Positions 25,345 through 37,970 of a DNA stretch of 64,000 bases are shown piece after piece (the first letter of the stretch is position 1; the number at the start of each line of letters is the position of its first letter). This DNA is from Paramecium octaurelia. Its lineage: Eukaryota; Ciliophora; Oligohymenophorea; Peniculida; Parameciidae. The notes beneath the pieces were generated by a model. The model searched no databases, was not told where the DNA came from, and saw only the letters and a program-made list of their open reading frames with translations. The stretch is taken from the NCBI GenBank assembly GCA_905182995.1, contig CAJJDP010000020.1:375453-439452 (forward strand), in the 5' to 3' direction. A program made the translations under genes and the position numbers.

Positions 25345-27797
25345 ATGGAAAATAAGATTAAAAAGGCTAACACTTTTTATGTAGCCAGGCATCGACCATC
25401 GAATGAGGGTTTGGTATCTCCTTAGGGAGAATCTATTAAATTTGTATTATAAAGTCCTATTTCAAAAGAGCCGAAGAATAAAAACAGAATAAACAAAACA
25501 TCACTTCTTGAATTAAAAAAGTTGTTTTTTATCATATGTCCATTAGGTCTAGGAAATTAGCATTAGAATAATAAATGAAACGATTAAACAATAAGAGACG
25601 ATTGATGAGGACTTTTAGAAAAGTATATCTAATAAGCATGTTTCTTTCAATTGCTAAATAAATGGACTCAAAAAAATTGAAAGGAAACCATAAAAAGAAA
25701 ATACATGAATCACTCATCTATCCAGTAATTTGGGATAAGTATTTTAGCTAAGGAGGATAGGTTTAAAAAGTTATGGGATATTTTTATGTTGATTGTGTTG
25801 ATATATTGTTCCTTTTACATCCCTTTTGTGGCAGCTTTTGAAGATGAACAAATTGTCTATAATGTAAGTAAATGGATATTCTCAATAATATTTTGTAATT
25901 CATCATCCTTATTCATAGCTGCTGACATCATTATATTAATGAGAATGTGTTATTATGATGAAAATAATAATTTAGTTCAAGATTCTATTTCAATAGTTAA
26001 GCACTATTTATTTGGCTGGTTTATCATTGATATCATATCAGTAATTCCGTTTCAGTACTGCTAATTAATAAAGGTGTTCAGGGTCAAAAGAGTCCAACAA
26101 ATAGTAAGTTCTTCTTCTCTTAATTAAAATAAGATGTAACCTTTTATCTATTGAATAGCTTGGAGTTTATGTTTGATTTCCTAGATATGAAATAGGCAGC
26201 CCTATTTTAAATTTTGTTTTTCAGTCTAATTGGATTTCACTATGCTACTTGTCTTTGGGCTTTATCAAGATAATGGTCAGATCAAGGGATACCTCAGTAT
26301 ATAGATGCTATTTATTGGGCAATGTAAACTTTATCAACAACTGGATATGGCGATGTGACTCCTACAAGCATGATTGAATACATAAGTACAATAGTCTGCA
26401 CTCTGTGTGGTGGTATATTTATGAGTTTGGTGATTGGTAATTTGAGTTCAATTCTTGCTGATATTGATACTGAAAGTTAATTTAATACGACATTAAATAA
26501 CCTAAAGATATTATTTAATTAGGTTACTATACTTCCTGATTATAAATCAGAAATATCCAACTTTATAGTTACTAATCATAAACACAATTTGAGTTGGTCT
26601 TTAAATTAAGAAGAATGGTTCAAGATACTCCCTCAAGATTTATAAAATAAGATATTGTTGGCTGTAGCAAAAAAAGAGTTGCTAGGGGTCTCCTTATTTA
26701 GAATTTCTATTCCCTTCTCATTAAAAGCCATTAGACACATTGGTCTGATGAAGGCTAAAGCGGGATAACTTCTCTGGTTAAAAGGAGATCCAGTAGATGA
26801 AATCTATTTTCTTGTTGAAGGAATGGTTCAATATCGAAATTAGTTTGGAAAAGAATTACTGGAAATACAAGCAGGATCCATATTTGGAGAGCAAGAATAT
26901 TTTAATAGACGATAAATAATAAAAAGATAATAATAGCGTAGTTAATATGCAATAGCAAAATAGGATTGCTATTACTTGATTATTCGCAATTCTCATTTTT
27001 TTAAATATTTAAAGGAGTTTCCAGCCTTATAGAAATATTTGCAAATGCTAGCAGAACATAGATTAGATGATATTTTGATTAGATTCAAACAATATGAAAT
27101 AGAAGCAGAAAAAGAGAGAGTCAGTGCTTAGAAATTAGAATTGATCAAATCTGCGAATAGAATAGAAGTCAGAGATTATAAGGGAATTATTAAACATAAA
27201 TAAAGTGTAATATATGACACTAGGTAAAGCAATACTGAAAGCATTCTAGAACGCTTATTAAAGAATAGAATTACAAAACTCAATATGTTGAAGGATAGGT
27301 TTAGAAAAGTTGTTTAAATGATCATATTTGCAAACAGAACTTTGGAAAAACAGTATTTGTCATCCAAGACAACATCAGTTCAAAATTCTTAGTCTAATCT
27401 TTTTGCAAGAAAGGTCAAAGCCAATCAAGTTGTACCCATGGGCATCTTATTGAAAATGAGATAAAAGTTCATAGAAATCAAACAGCATAAGAAAATTTCA
27501 TTAGAGAAGAGAAATGAATTCAAAAAAGTATTTTAAGGCTTATTCTAAAACAAAAATGATTTAAATAATTCATTACCCAAAAGTAATAGTTAAGAGTTTT
27601 AAGAAAAAAAGAAGAATGTAATATCAATTCGTAATCCTTCTTAAAAATTAGACGAATTTTTTACATAAATGAAAGTATTGGAAAGAAATCTCAATTTAGC
27701 ATAGTGGGCAATTCATGAAAGCTAAAAGGATTTGGAGAAGGAATTATAGAGTATAAACAGATTATTTGATAAATAAGACTTCACCAAATTGATTTGA
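25345..27797 (+). CDS. Voltage/cyclic-nucleotide-type K+ channel (792 aa)
   Basis: Second EAG/CNG-type channel. A polar N-terminus leads to S1 (FKKLWDIFMLIVLIYCSFYIPF, starting with the KxWD motif typical of the family). S2-S3 contain DIIILMRM and GWFIIDIISVIPF. The pore reads TLSTTGYGDVTP (GYGD near residue 308). The CNBD starts about residue 445 (GQLLWLKGDPVDEIYFLVEG) and has GSIFGEQEY in the phosphate-binding-cassette position. The tail of ~280 residues is basic and coiled-coil rich. Unlike the channels at 11052 and 54900 it has no CCHC motif after the CNBD. Introns: 25521-25546, 25739-25760, 26108-26133. Confidence 0.92.
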
Positions 27798-27826
27798 ATA
27801 ATAGATAATACTTTCCCTTATTTTAA

Positions 27827-28585
27827 TCAATAATTATAAGAATAAAACACATTACTGCTCACTTTTTTATAATTTAAATCAAATTATTTATCTGTTTCAA
27901 ATATTAATCGTTTTAACTACTCCAAAGATTCCTTTAGTATTGTATATAAATTGCCTTCCTGCTTATGTTGTGAGGTGACACTAGAATTGATCTTGATCAA
28001 GGCTTGCAAGTCATCAAATTCTTATTTGCATGAATATTCTAACAATTTAAAACATTTTGAAAGTGACTTGCTCAAACTCTAGATTTATTAGTCAATTTCT
28101 TAACCTAAAGTGATAAGATTGCTAGACTATAAGAAACTAAAGGAAGTCTGCAATTAATTCACTTACTATTTTAATTATTGATTTTCTTAAACTATTTTTG
28201 AGCAATATTGTTCTAATTATTCCATTTCAATTGAAATTTATTGATATTTTTCTAATTATGATTTCAAATATTCATTTTCTTTGTTTAATTCATTAATCTT
28301 GTATTCTTACTCTTTTATTTTACCATCCTTTGAAGTTATTTATGATAATAATTTTGTTTTCTCTTTCGATATTGTTGATAATATTTTTGAACTTTGAAAT
28401 TGCGATTGCAAATGAGTTTCTATATTTTTGACTTATTCATTTGGATTTTTGGCTTTGATGAACATTTGGTTAATCTTATCATTTATTTCCTATAATTTGT
28501 TTTTAACAGGAGAAGGAGGAGATGTTTGCTTAATCAATTAAGCATTTAGGGTAATATGAGCTGAGGTTGATCTTTTTGGTTTCAT
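27827..28585 (-). CDS. Coiled-coil protein (242 aa)
   Basis: Not recognised. Polar N-terminus (MKPKRSTSAHITLN, possibly unstructured), then a coiled coil at about residues 60-170 with Leu/Ile/Gln heptads (KINELNKENEYLKSQLEKY, MEQLEQYC), and a mixed C-terminus. One 30-nt intron (28137-28166). It ends 29 nt from the convergent K+ channel. Confidence 0.75.
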
Positions 28586-28696
28586 AATTTAAATAAATTA
28601 TTTTTATCATTTAAACTAAATTTATAAAATATTAACGATCATCTAATTGATTAGGAATGCCATATAACTAAGTTGATATATTGTATATTGATATTA

Positions 28697-31625
28697 TCAT
28701 TAGTTATATTAATAAAGTAATTTATCTAATTTCTGTAAATCCTCATCTTCTTCGATTTCATTCAAATGCATCAACTTTTGATCCATCCTTTTATGAATCC
28801 CTGCTATATCAAACGTTTCAGTATTTGTCCCCTTCTTGATCATAGTCATATCAGGAAATTCAGAGTCTAAAGTAATTCCCTTATAATTCAACTCCGCAGA
28901 ACCTAATATACCATGAGCTGCACGGCCAAAAGCAGAGGGTGGTCTCTAATTGGTTTATGATGGAGGTCTGTTTGTGATAGATTATTATAATTGTTTCTAT
29001 TCAAATCCATTTTTTGTAAACCCAGAGGGAGGACGATTTAAACTCTATTAAGCAGGCTTGTATTTTAATAGATCATCAATTTCTTTTACAAATTCTGAGT
29101 CAATAGAAGGAACATTCCAAGAAGGATGCTATCCATTATTACTAGGAGGTCTCTTTTTGAAATTGTCATTTCTGATTTGATATGTCTCCCCTATCCCCAA
29201 TTTAAGACTGTCTTCAAAATGAGCATTCAATTCATCTATCTTATCTAACTGAACCTCAGATGCCTTTTTATTCATAGGTTATATTTAAGGAACCAAAGAG
29301 GCATTGTGATCAATAGGAACCATATTTGAATCTGAAACTAATGATTAAAGTCCGAATTATTCTCTAAAATATTATTTTTATTCTTTCGATTCTTCTTTCA
29401 AAACAAGAGCTGAATATATATATATACAATTTACGTTTGCTTTCATAAGCAGGTGCAAATGGAGGTGCTTTATTTTAATTAAGATTAGGAAAATTAAAGT
29501 TTTCATTTAAAGCTGGCATTGATAAATCTTTGTATGCGCCAACTTCGGCTTAAGCCAAAAGATGTGGTGGAAAGACTTGTTTCTCCCACTTTGGATCATT
29601 CTTTACTAATGCAATCATTAAATCATCATGATGTCTCTCTTCTTATAAATACTTATTTTTCACTTGTTCTTTCAAAGCAATTAATTCTTACTCTGCTTTA
29701 TTTCTACCTTCAATTGCCATCTGAGCTTGACTCATAACCTATTATATCTATTATTGTAAGTTTTCTTATTGTTAAAGCATCTACCTTTTAATATCATCAA
29801 TTTCTCTGTTCTGTTATATTTCTGCTTTATTCATTGGTTAAGGTCCATTTCTATAAAAATCGAGGATACTTTAATGTGGACTAACTCCTTCCTTCATCTT
29901 TTCATTCATCAAGAACTCCTTTAAATAATTTTCTGATTTTGGTTAAGAAGGAGGAGGATTACGAGAGGGTGGTGGGATATACTATTATTATGGTTCATAT
30001 GCCTAAAAGTTCTATTATGGTTAATCTTCCTCTTATTATTAATTTTTTCTATTCTTCCTCTCCTAGATTCGTTCCAATCTTCTTTTCTCTTTCAAATCAA
30101 TATTATCCTATTCAAATTCTTAATTCATATAATTAAATAATTTTACTTCCTTATTATTATTTCTTCAGATCTTCCTCTCGCTTCTTTTCCATTTCCTCTT
30201 GTTCCTTTTATCTTCGAAATCTCTCTTCTTCTTACCTGTCTTCCATCTCCTTCTGCAACCTTTCTTACTCTTTTTTTCTTTTTTTTTCTTCAATTTACTC
30301 TTATAAGACTCTCTGCATTTCTAGTTTCTATAATTCTTTCTTTTTTATGTCATCAACATTTTAATTTTCCAACATTAGTCTATTTCTGCCTCCTTTCAAC
30401 TACGGGTCTGCTTAAGGTTCCATCAATATCGGTTATTAATCAAATCCAGATGGTAGACCCTACTCTTGATATTAATATTGTTAAGGAGTCGCAATGCTTT
30501 GTTAATATTAAATTTATTATATAGGTTATTAGAAATTCTGTTGCTGTTGATTATATTACTAAGGTTGCTATTATTAATAATTTGGTTATTGATATAGTTA
30601 TTATTAATTATAATTTTGAGGTATTTGATTATTGGCACCTTTTTAATAAGGTGCACCACCTCCTCCCTTACCAAAAGGAAATGCATCCCCGGTTTCCATT
30701 CTTTACTAAAGATTCTTCTTTCGGTCATTTTTTTCTTGTTCTTTTAATAACATTTACATTCTTAAATAATCTCCATATTCTTATTTCTATTATTTATTCT
30801 AATCAATTTATTAAGGCTATTGTTGTTAATATGGAATATTCGATTGTTGATTGCCTTACGAAAAACCTTAATTTATTTCAAATTGTTGTGGCTAGTACAT
30901 TTATTATTAGTATTATTGTGGTTACTATTGCACTTAGTATTATAACATCTACTATTACTACTATTATTGATTGTTTTGATTATTTCCTGACTGAATTCTT
31001 CGTCTCTTTTATTCTTCTTTTTCCATCATTTATTATCTGAGAAATTCTCCATATTCTTGTTTTTACCTGTTCACAGGTTATGCTGGGAGTGGAGCTGGAT
31101 TTACAGATTATTACTGATATTAAACTTATTGGATTTATTATTGATTATTGTTTGTTCCATCTCTTCTTCTCCTTTTCTCAGTTTCTTTTTCTTCCATCTG
31201 TTTTTTCAAATATTCTCTATACTCGTCCTACTATTGCTTAATTGGATTTTTCAAAGGACTTTATTGTATTGCAGATTGCTATTAAAATTAACTATTTGAT
31301 CTATTCTCTCTCTATTCCCTGAATTCAGATTGCTGAGGAATTGATCCTTAATACATTCTGGGTGGGTCAGGGTTTCTATTCATTTCAATTGGTACATAAG
31401 GTTCCGGAGGGATGTAAGGTTCATATTCCTAAGATTGAGAAGGAAAAGAGATAGGAACTTGATCATCGAATCTTGGAGGTGGGAGTTAAAATTAATTTGC
31501 ATTATTTTCTTGCATTTATCCTTCCATTCCTACATTTATATCTATAATATACTTAATAATCTTTCTTCTCTTTGTCTTCTCTTCTCTTCCCAAATTTAAT
31601 CGCGTTTAGACTTTGCCTCAGTCAT
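28697..31625 (-). CDS. CSPP1-like centrosome/cilium protein (950 aa)
   Basis: Resembles CSPP1, a centrosome/spindle-pole and ciliary-tip protein. The diagnostic feature is a motif repeated at least three times: DEYREYLKKQMEEKE, KQEYGEFLRQQMMEKE and KQEYGDYLRMQMLLKE, each followed by a basic run. Gln/Asn/Pro-rich linkers (from CAA/TAA/TAG) separate them. A charged helix (~450-540) and a second half with RPPS repeats and a C-terminal acidic end (EIEEDEDLQKLDKLL) follow. Introns: 31530-31552, 30119-30146, 29411-29435. The start MTEAKSKRD was chosen because the first intron joins it to the long frame. The family call rests on the repeat. Confidence 0.65.
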
Positions 31626-32085
31626 TTAATTATTTTAAAATTTATAATACAAAAATTAGTGTAACTATAAAATTATAGATTATTATGAAGCATGGAAATG
31701 ATTGGCTAAATTCATAAGCCTTTTATAAATATTTCAACTAACGGTCTTTTAATTTTATGGATATTCAGATATAAGAATTATGTGTTTTTTGATAAGCTTT
31801 ATCTCTTATTAAATGTAGAGTAATTAGTTTTAGAAAAAAATTGAATATATATTATATGATATAGTCATTATTAATGTAAGAGCAGCTAAGTTCTAATTTA
31901 AATAATATAGAATGAGTACTAGTTAAATATATATTTAGAATTAGTATTGGAATAAATCTGGATTCTCAACAACTCATTTTTTATTTCATTTATAGAAATC
32001 TCCCACTTAAAAGATTTGAGGAAAATAACAATAGAATCTTAAAACTCTAAAAAATTCAATAATTTATTTAACAATTAGAAATACA
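31626..32085. other. Intergenic region
   Basis: 460 nt between two minus-strand genes. A plus-strand frame at 31685-31792 (35 codons, MKHGNDWLNSQAFYKYFN...) has protein-like composition but is too short to assert. No repeat or RNA seen. Confidence 0.5.
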
Positions 32086-33315
32086 TCAAAATTTTAAACA
32101 TTTATTATCAGTCATATTACAAAGCATTCCCCATATCTACTGAGAATCTGTTAAATTTATATTATAAATTATATGATATTATTTGAGATAATTTATGTAG
32201 TTTGGATATTGAGCTATTTCATAAGTAAGATTATCAATCAGATAACCAGGTATTAATTCAAAAACTGAATTGATTAGTTATTTAAAGTCTTAATCTATTA
32301 AAAAGCAATAGTATTCTAAATATTTGATAATTCCTATTACAAAAACAGGTTTGTATTTTAGACAAAATATTATAGATGATGTAGCTTCCTCCGTTTGTTG
32401 AGATCCAATGATTAGCAATTTTACTACTTCATAATCATTTGAATCCCAAAAACAAAACTCTTAGAGATTAGGTAAATCCTATATCAAATCAAGGAGAAAC
32501 ATTTTTTGAATTGATTCTAAAGAGAGCATTTTAATTTTATTTAAGCTAATTTAAAAGTTGATGTTTAAATTTTGAATAACATTTTGCTTATTCTAAAATA
32601 ATATTAGCTCATTGTTTTCTGTTTCAATCATCAATAATACAGTATCAGTATATGGGAATTGAGTGTAATAAAATAACTTCTTTTGTTTTTGAAGATTAAC
32701 AACTTAATAGGTACTCAAGTTTTAGTAAAATATGACTGCAGTCCTTTACCTAAATAATAATAAAATCTCTCTGTTATAAAGAGTGATGTAATCAATTTGG
32801 TTGATAAAGTTATTGTTATTAAGTTGATACTGAGATTGTTTTAGTTTTTCTACTTTTTACATGAGATCATTAATATGATAGATAGATATTAGGAATTGGT
32901 CTACACTTTAGAAAACCACATAAAATAGTTCTAAGTATTTATCTACTAATACTTTTGCTTTGACATTATGTTTTCCTTAAAAAACCAATTTAGGATTCTT
33001 TTCTTTATCAAGTGAAATGTGATAAATATATTAATACTTATCTCTTATATGTATAATGATAAAATTATTATGTTTGATTTGCAAAATGATTGGCTCATTT
33101 TAACCTTTAAATGCTTTAATTTCCTTGAATTATCCGTATTTATCATTGAAGCATTTCAATTCCTCAATATTTTTATCATCAGATTAATTGAGAGAAAATC
33201 TTAAAAATTGAAATGTCTCTATTTTAATGCCTTATTCAGTTATGATATATTTTTCCTCCTTCTTAAACCATAATAAATAATCTGATTCTATATTGTTTTA
33301 TTGCTATAAGGTCAT
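32086..33315 (-). CDS. Hypothetical protein (409 aa)
   Basis: Not recognised. A single uninterrupted frame rich in alternating hydrophobic strands (IILQIKHNNFIIIHIRD, YQYIYHISLDKEK, KLFYYTQFPYTDTVLLMIETENN). The spacing of about 40-50 residues would suit a beta-propeller or WD-like fold, but I see no WD or kelch signature. No membrane segment. It lacks introns, unusual for a gene of this length here. Confidence 0.65.
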
Positions 33316-33764
33316 TATTTTTTTTAATGTTGGCCCCAATTTTTTAATTCGTGAATAAGATTACATTAAATATTTATTTTTTAAAGATAAATTTTGTTTT
33401 GTATGTTATATTCTAATTACAAAATAATTAAGACTAAAAAGGTTTGAATCTGGTCTTAAAAATCTAATTAAAATTAATACATAAATAATTAGATGCATTA
33501 TTTTTTAATTTATAGTGAAGAGAAAGTTAGAAGAAATAAAATAATTATTCTATGATCTTGAATCTTCCTAATAAAATGCTATTTTATATAAATTTTAAGT
33601 AAGTATATAATTATTATTAAAAGTCTTTATAAAATGCATACTAATTATTTGCAAATTTAAAGAGCTATCAGTTCATGGATATATGCTTAATCCAAAAGAT
33701 AGGATTGCTTTAATTTATCAAAATAGCATTTTTTAATATTAAAATAAACTAATAAAAATAAAAT
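33316..33764. other. Divergent intergenic region with a 13-nt inverted repeat
   Basis: 449 nt between the start of the hypothetical gene and the start of SNRNP27. AAAATGCTATTTT (33573-33585) recurs inverted as AAAATAGCATTTT (33720-33732), 134 nt apart. No secure ORF. The SNRNP27 frame is open upstream of its ATG with another in-frame ATG near 33674, but the MGKDKKK start is the natural one. Confidence 0.5.
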
Positions 33765-34489
33765 ATGGGCAAGGATAAGAAGAAGGAAAAAAAGAAAGAT
33801 AAAAAGAAGGATAAGAGTCATAGAAAGGACAAAAAAAGAAAACATTCGTCTAGTTCATCTTATTCTTACTCGTCATCTAGTTCGGAAAGAAAGAAGAAAT
33901 AAAAAAAACAAAAAAGATAATCTCGTTCAAGATCATTAAAGAAGGATAAGGAGAAAGAGAAATAGGTCACATAGCCATAAAAATAGATCAATGATAATAA
34001 GAATTAGAATAATAATGACAATTAGACTATAGTTCAGGAAATTGTGAATAAATAGTAAGTGGAAAATGTTGTGTAGAATAGTGTTGTAAATAAGGGTGAT
34101 CAAGAAAAATAAATTATAGATTAGAAGAAAATTGAAAATTCGGAGGCTGAAATAAATTAAGTATAAGTAAAAAGTAATGAACAAAATCAGAATATAATGG
34201 TAGAAGAATAAAATAAAATAGGCAATTAAGAAGTTTAACCTGAAGAAGAGGGAGAAGATGAAGAAGATTATGAGGAGAAAATGAAAAAGGTAAATTAAGA
34301 ATTATTGAAAAAATTTGGATTTACAAGTTTCGGTTCATCAAAAGGAAAGGATCACACAGTAAATTCAAAATATTATTTAAGGCAAGTGCAGTGGAGGGTG
34401 TTTTTAAGGCAGCAAATCAGAAACGAAAATACAGATAATATATGCATAGAAGAGGGGGATTTAATAGGCTATTGGATAAAATGGATTGA
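33765..34489 (+). CDS. SNRNP27: U4/U6.U5 tri-snRNP 27 kDa protein, SNRNP27-like (233 aa)
   Basis: Component of the spliceosomal tri-snRNP. The N-terminal half is Lys- and Ser-rich with an SR-type stretch (KRKHSSSSSYSYSSSSSERKKK, QSRSRS). The middle is Gln/Asn-rich and acidic. The conserved C-terminal domain starts at KKFGFTSFGSSKGK and ends KRKYRQYMHRRGGFNRLLD, matching the family block closely. One 23-nt intron (34359-34381) interrupts the conserved domain. A splicing factor fits a genome with an intron in nearly every gene. Confidence 0.9.
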
Positions 34490-34573
34490 TGTTAAGATTT
34501 TTAAAAATAGTAAACAAAAATGCTATAATTATATTTAATAAATTTTGATTAGATAAATTAAATTAAGAATTCT

Positions 34574-36101
34574 ATGGCCAAAGCAGCAACAGAATATTCA
34601 GATTATGACATCTCTGATGATTCTCTGGTATTTAAAATTTCTTACTAAAGTTGAAGGGTAGAATTAATAGAAATAAGATTGATAAGCCTTTAATATGCTT
34701 TTGTGTATTAAACTTTTTCCTTAATGCCGCTGTCTCAGTGATAGCACCATTCTACCCTCCTTTAGCTAAGGAAAAAGCACATGTCTCAGTATCTACAATT
34801 GGATATATCTTTGGGTTGAATCCAATAGGAGCATTTTTTTTTTCTTTGGTTATGGGTAAGAAAATGTCTCATTGGGGAAGAAGAAGATGTATGCTACTTG
34901 GTTTAGTAATAAATTGATGAGAAATAGGTTATTCAATCAGCAGTAGTGGTTGCATTTGGTTTGTTAGATTTTATGACATTTAACAAAGAGTTGTTTGTCA
35001 CTGTCTCTTGTGTAACTAGATTTTTGCAGGGAGCAAGTCGAGCAGCTTATAGTAGTATATCATTTGCATACATTCCAATATTATGGCCAGATTCTATTTA
35101 AAAAAAGATTTCTATTTTAGAGACATTAACAGGGTATTTTTAATGGAATAACCAAAAGCTTAGGTTTGATGAGTGGTCCCTTTATTGGAGCAGCCTTGGA
35201 TGCATTATTTGGATATTAGATGATATTTTATGTATTGGGAGGCATATTTTTCTTGGCTTTAATACCAACAGCAATATTCTTACCTGAGGATGATCATTCA
35301 ATAAATAAGAAACCATAACTAAATTCGAAAAGAGTAATTAGAAATCGATAAATATGGAGTTTGGGTTTATTATTGACAATGATGTCAGCAGGTACTACAT
35401 TCATAAATCCTATCTTTTCAATTCATATGAAATGTTATAATATGGAAGAGGATGTGGCTAGCTTATTATTAGGATGGTTAACCATCTCCTATATCATATG
35501 TATTAATATAGTTCCAAAATTGTTACAGTGCATAGACAAAAAAGTAATATTAACCTTTGGGTTATTTTGCTCTTGCATAGGTGATTTGATTATTGCCCCC
35601 TTAGGGATCTTCCCTAATAAATGGTTTATGACTATGATAGGACTACCATTTATTGGTGTTGCGAATGCTTTTTGTGTATTGCCTGCCATTCCTTAATTTA
35701 TAGATTATCTAAATCAACTGTTCAACAGTGATCCTTCATTGAGATTACCAATTTCTGATTTGTCAAGTGGTTTATTCATTTCCTTTTACTCTCTCGGAAC
35801 ATTTGTAGGACCTGTTATAGGAGGAATTGTATATGATGCATTTTTAGTAAATTCATCAAATGAAGCCCAATTGGATAGTTTCTAAAGATCCTCATATACT
35901 ATGGCAGGTCTATAGGCTATTGTGTCAATACTCTTTATATTTGGAGGGGATGTTTATGCTTAAAAATACAAAAGAATAAGACAAGGTGAAAATATGGGGA
36001 TATCACTTGAAGAGGAAGATGAATATGAAGGATCAAATAAGATTGGGGTTCAAATGTTTAGTTCTACATAGCCAAATGTATCTCATGATGAATCTAGTTG
36101 A
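34574..36101 (+). CDS. Major facilitator superfamily transporter (485 aa)
   Basis: Multi-pass transporter of the MFS, closest by pattern to the SLC18/vesicular-amine and drug:H+ groups. It has the TM1 start KPLICFCVLNFFLNAAVSVIAPFYPP, the cytoplasmic signature GKKMSHWGRRRCMLLG after TM2, TRFLQGASRAAYSS for TM4 and FISFYSLGTFVGPVIGG for TM11 (the GPxxGG antiporter motif). Introns: 34628-34650, 34906-34927, 35134-35158. The C-terminal 50 residues are acidic and cytosolic. Substrate unknown. Confidence 0.9.
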
Positions 36102-36155
36102 TGGAGTATATAAGTTGATAACAAATTAATATTATTCAATATTTTAGATATGCAA

Positions 36156-36602
36156 TCATTCATACATTTTATCAGTTTTATTTTCAGGTCTGTAGTTCTT
36201 GCTTTTTTCATAGAGTTTTCTCATTTTCTCCATTTAATCTTAAGTCAATCCAGAATCATTGTAATTTGTATTTTCCATTATAATTTTACCATAATTATTC
36301 CAAAAATATTCACTATTTTAATAATCTCCGTAGATAATGCCACCACTGAATCCAAAAATCAAAGACAACTCCTTAACGAAGAATCTGCTCTTAGTTTGCA
36401 ATACAGGTGTCATCAATAAAATGCCGATGATGGCAATAGGAAATGTTCTAAGAGCAAAGAATCTATAATTATAAAAATTAATTCCATTCAATAAATTTTG
36501 TCTTTCTTCTCCTTAGAGTACTTACCAAGCTTCATCTGAAGCCTTTTCTCTGAGTTAGATCCTTTTTTGTAATTTTTAAAACTGCAGAAAGTATTCACTC
36601 AT
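36156..36602 (-). CDS. Small membrane protein (148 aa)
   Basis: Not recognised. Single exon. A charged N-terminus (KLQKRIQLREKASDEAW) precedes a hydrophobic helix at about residues 46-64 (FFALRTFPIAIIGILLMTPVLQ) and another at about 73-88 (ELSLIFGFSGGIIYG). The C-terminus is soluble and charged. Layout suits a two-pass or hairpin membrane protein. Convergent with the MFS gene, 54 nt apart. Confidence 0.65.
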
Positions 36603-36662
36603 AAGAATTAATTTAATTTTATATAATATGTAAATATTTATTAAATTGTAGAAATGATAAGT

Positions 36663-37851
36663 TCACATTTTAGATCCTAATTTATGTTTCCATAATTTCA
36701 TGAGATTTCCTTCCAATATTTAATTTATCTTGGTTAATAAATAAATGTTTTCTCCTTCTAAATCGTCTCTCTTGTCTAACACTTCCTTATTCAATTGCTA
36801 TTGCATCATCTACTATCGAAATTGCATATTAGGTTAAAGTAATGAGAATTCTCTACTGTCCTCTGATATAAATTTAGTAGGTTTCAAGATTGTTGGCTTG
36901 TTCTTATATTCATCTATCTATTTCTTCCTATGCAAGATGATGAATTATATGATGGTGTTTTTGACATCGATGTCATCTTAGCACCTCTTTACTTTCTTGT
37001 ATAACTCCTCAGCAGCCAAACTTTTGACTTCACCCTCTTCATCATAATTTCTATTCAAAAACAATTGATCAAATATTTAAAGGGATCTATGCATGTCAGT
37101 TTCTTTTTTCTCTTTCTGCTTTAACACTTTCTCCTAAGCCAATTCCTCAGCCTTTCTTATACGAAATTGAAACTAGATCTTCTTTCTAAATGAAACATAT
37201 CCCACATCTCCAGTTTCTTTCCTAACCTTAGCCTCAATCGATTCATGAACAGCATTTTCAATAGCCTTATTCTTTTTTTCTTATTGTTGAATGTCTTTCA
37301 ATAATTTATCCTACTCTTCTATTATTAAATCTACGATGTCACTCTTTGTATTATTTATCCGAAACAGATTCAACCTCTATTGGAATTCTTCCAAAGTCGG
37401 TTGAGATGCTACCTTTTTGGAACTGTTCAAAATGTTCTTCGAGACCTAATACCATTAAGAGTTGTTCTTATTTTCACTCTAACTCTTTTGTCTTGGGGAC
37501 ATACTAGCTCTTTAATCGATTCTTACATTTATATGTTGGATATTGATTTGCGAGAGATCAAATTTTCTTATTATTTCGGTGGGAATAACTTCTTTAATTC
37601 CTCCTCGTCCTCGAAATTTGCTTTTTCCAATTTGATTGTTCCTATTTCTTAATTCAATTGCATCATTCTCTCCATTTGATCCTTGAATTAAACTATCCCC
37701 TTCTATTGCAAGGCTTTTAAATAGTAATGTCTAATATACTCTATTCAAACTCCTATTCTAACTACTCATCGAACGAACTTTCGAAAGAGATGTCAGATCC
37801 TTCTGTGTCTTCTGAATCGAAATCCAATTGAATTTACGATTTCTAATTCAT
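36663..37851 (-). CDS. Hypothetical acidic/coiled-coil protein (379 aa)
   Basis: Not recognised. An acidic N-terminus (DFDSEDTEGSDISFESSFDE) is followed by a charged helical region, VVPKK/KVASQPTLEEF..., and a long basic/acidic helix (IEAKVRKETGDVGYVSFRKKIQFQFRIRKAEELAQEK). The C-terminus contains QQQMMQQQLNKEV. Introns: 37714-37739 and 37423-37445 (23 nt, giving GISSKKVAS). Without the second intron a TGA interrupts the frame. No membrane segment. Confidence 0.65.
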
Positions 37852-37970
37852 TTTTCGGTAATATTAATATTAATAATTAGAAACTTGCTTTTTGCATATA
37901 TCAGATAACTTATTATTATTCTTTTAGGGTTTCTTTCTTGATTAAAATTCACATTAATTAAATTAAATTT

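Noticed and set aside
30423-31299. Large plus-strand ORFs rich in Ile, Phe and Leu, and another minus-strand frame rich in Asn and Ile
   Set aside because: They are other-frame readings of the Gln/Asn-rich CSPP1-like gene, which has intact exons and repeats in its own frame.
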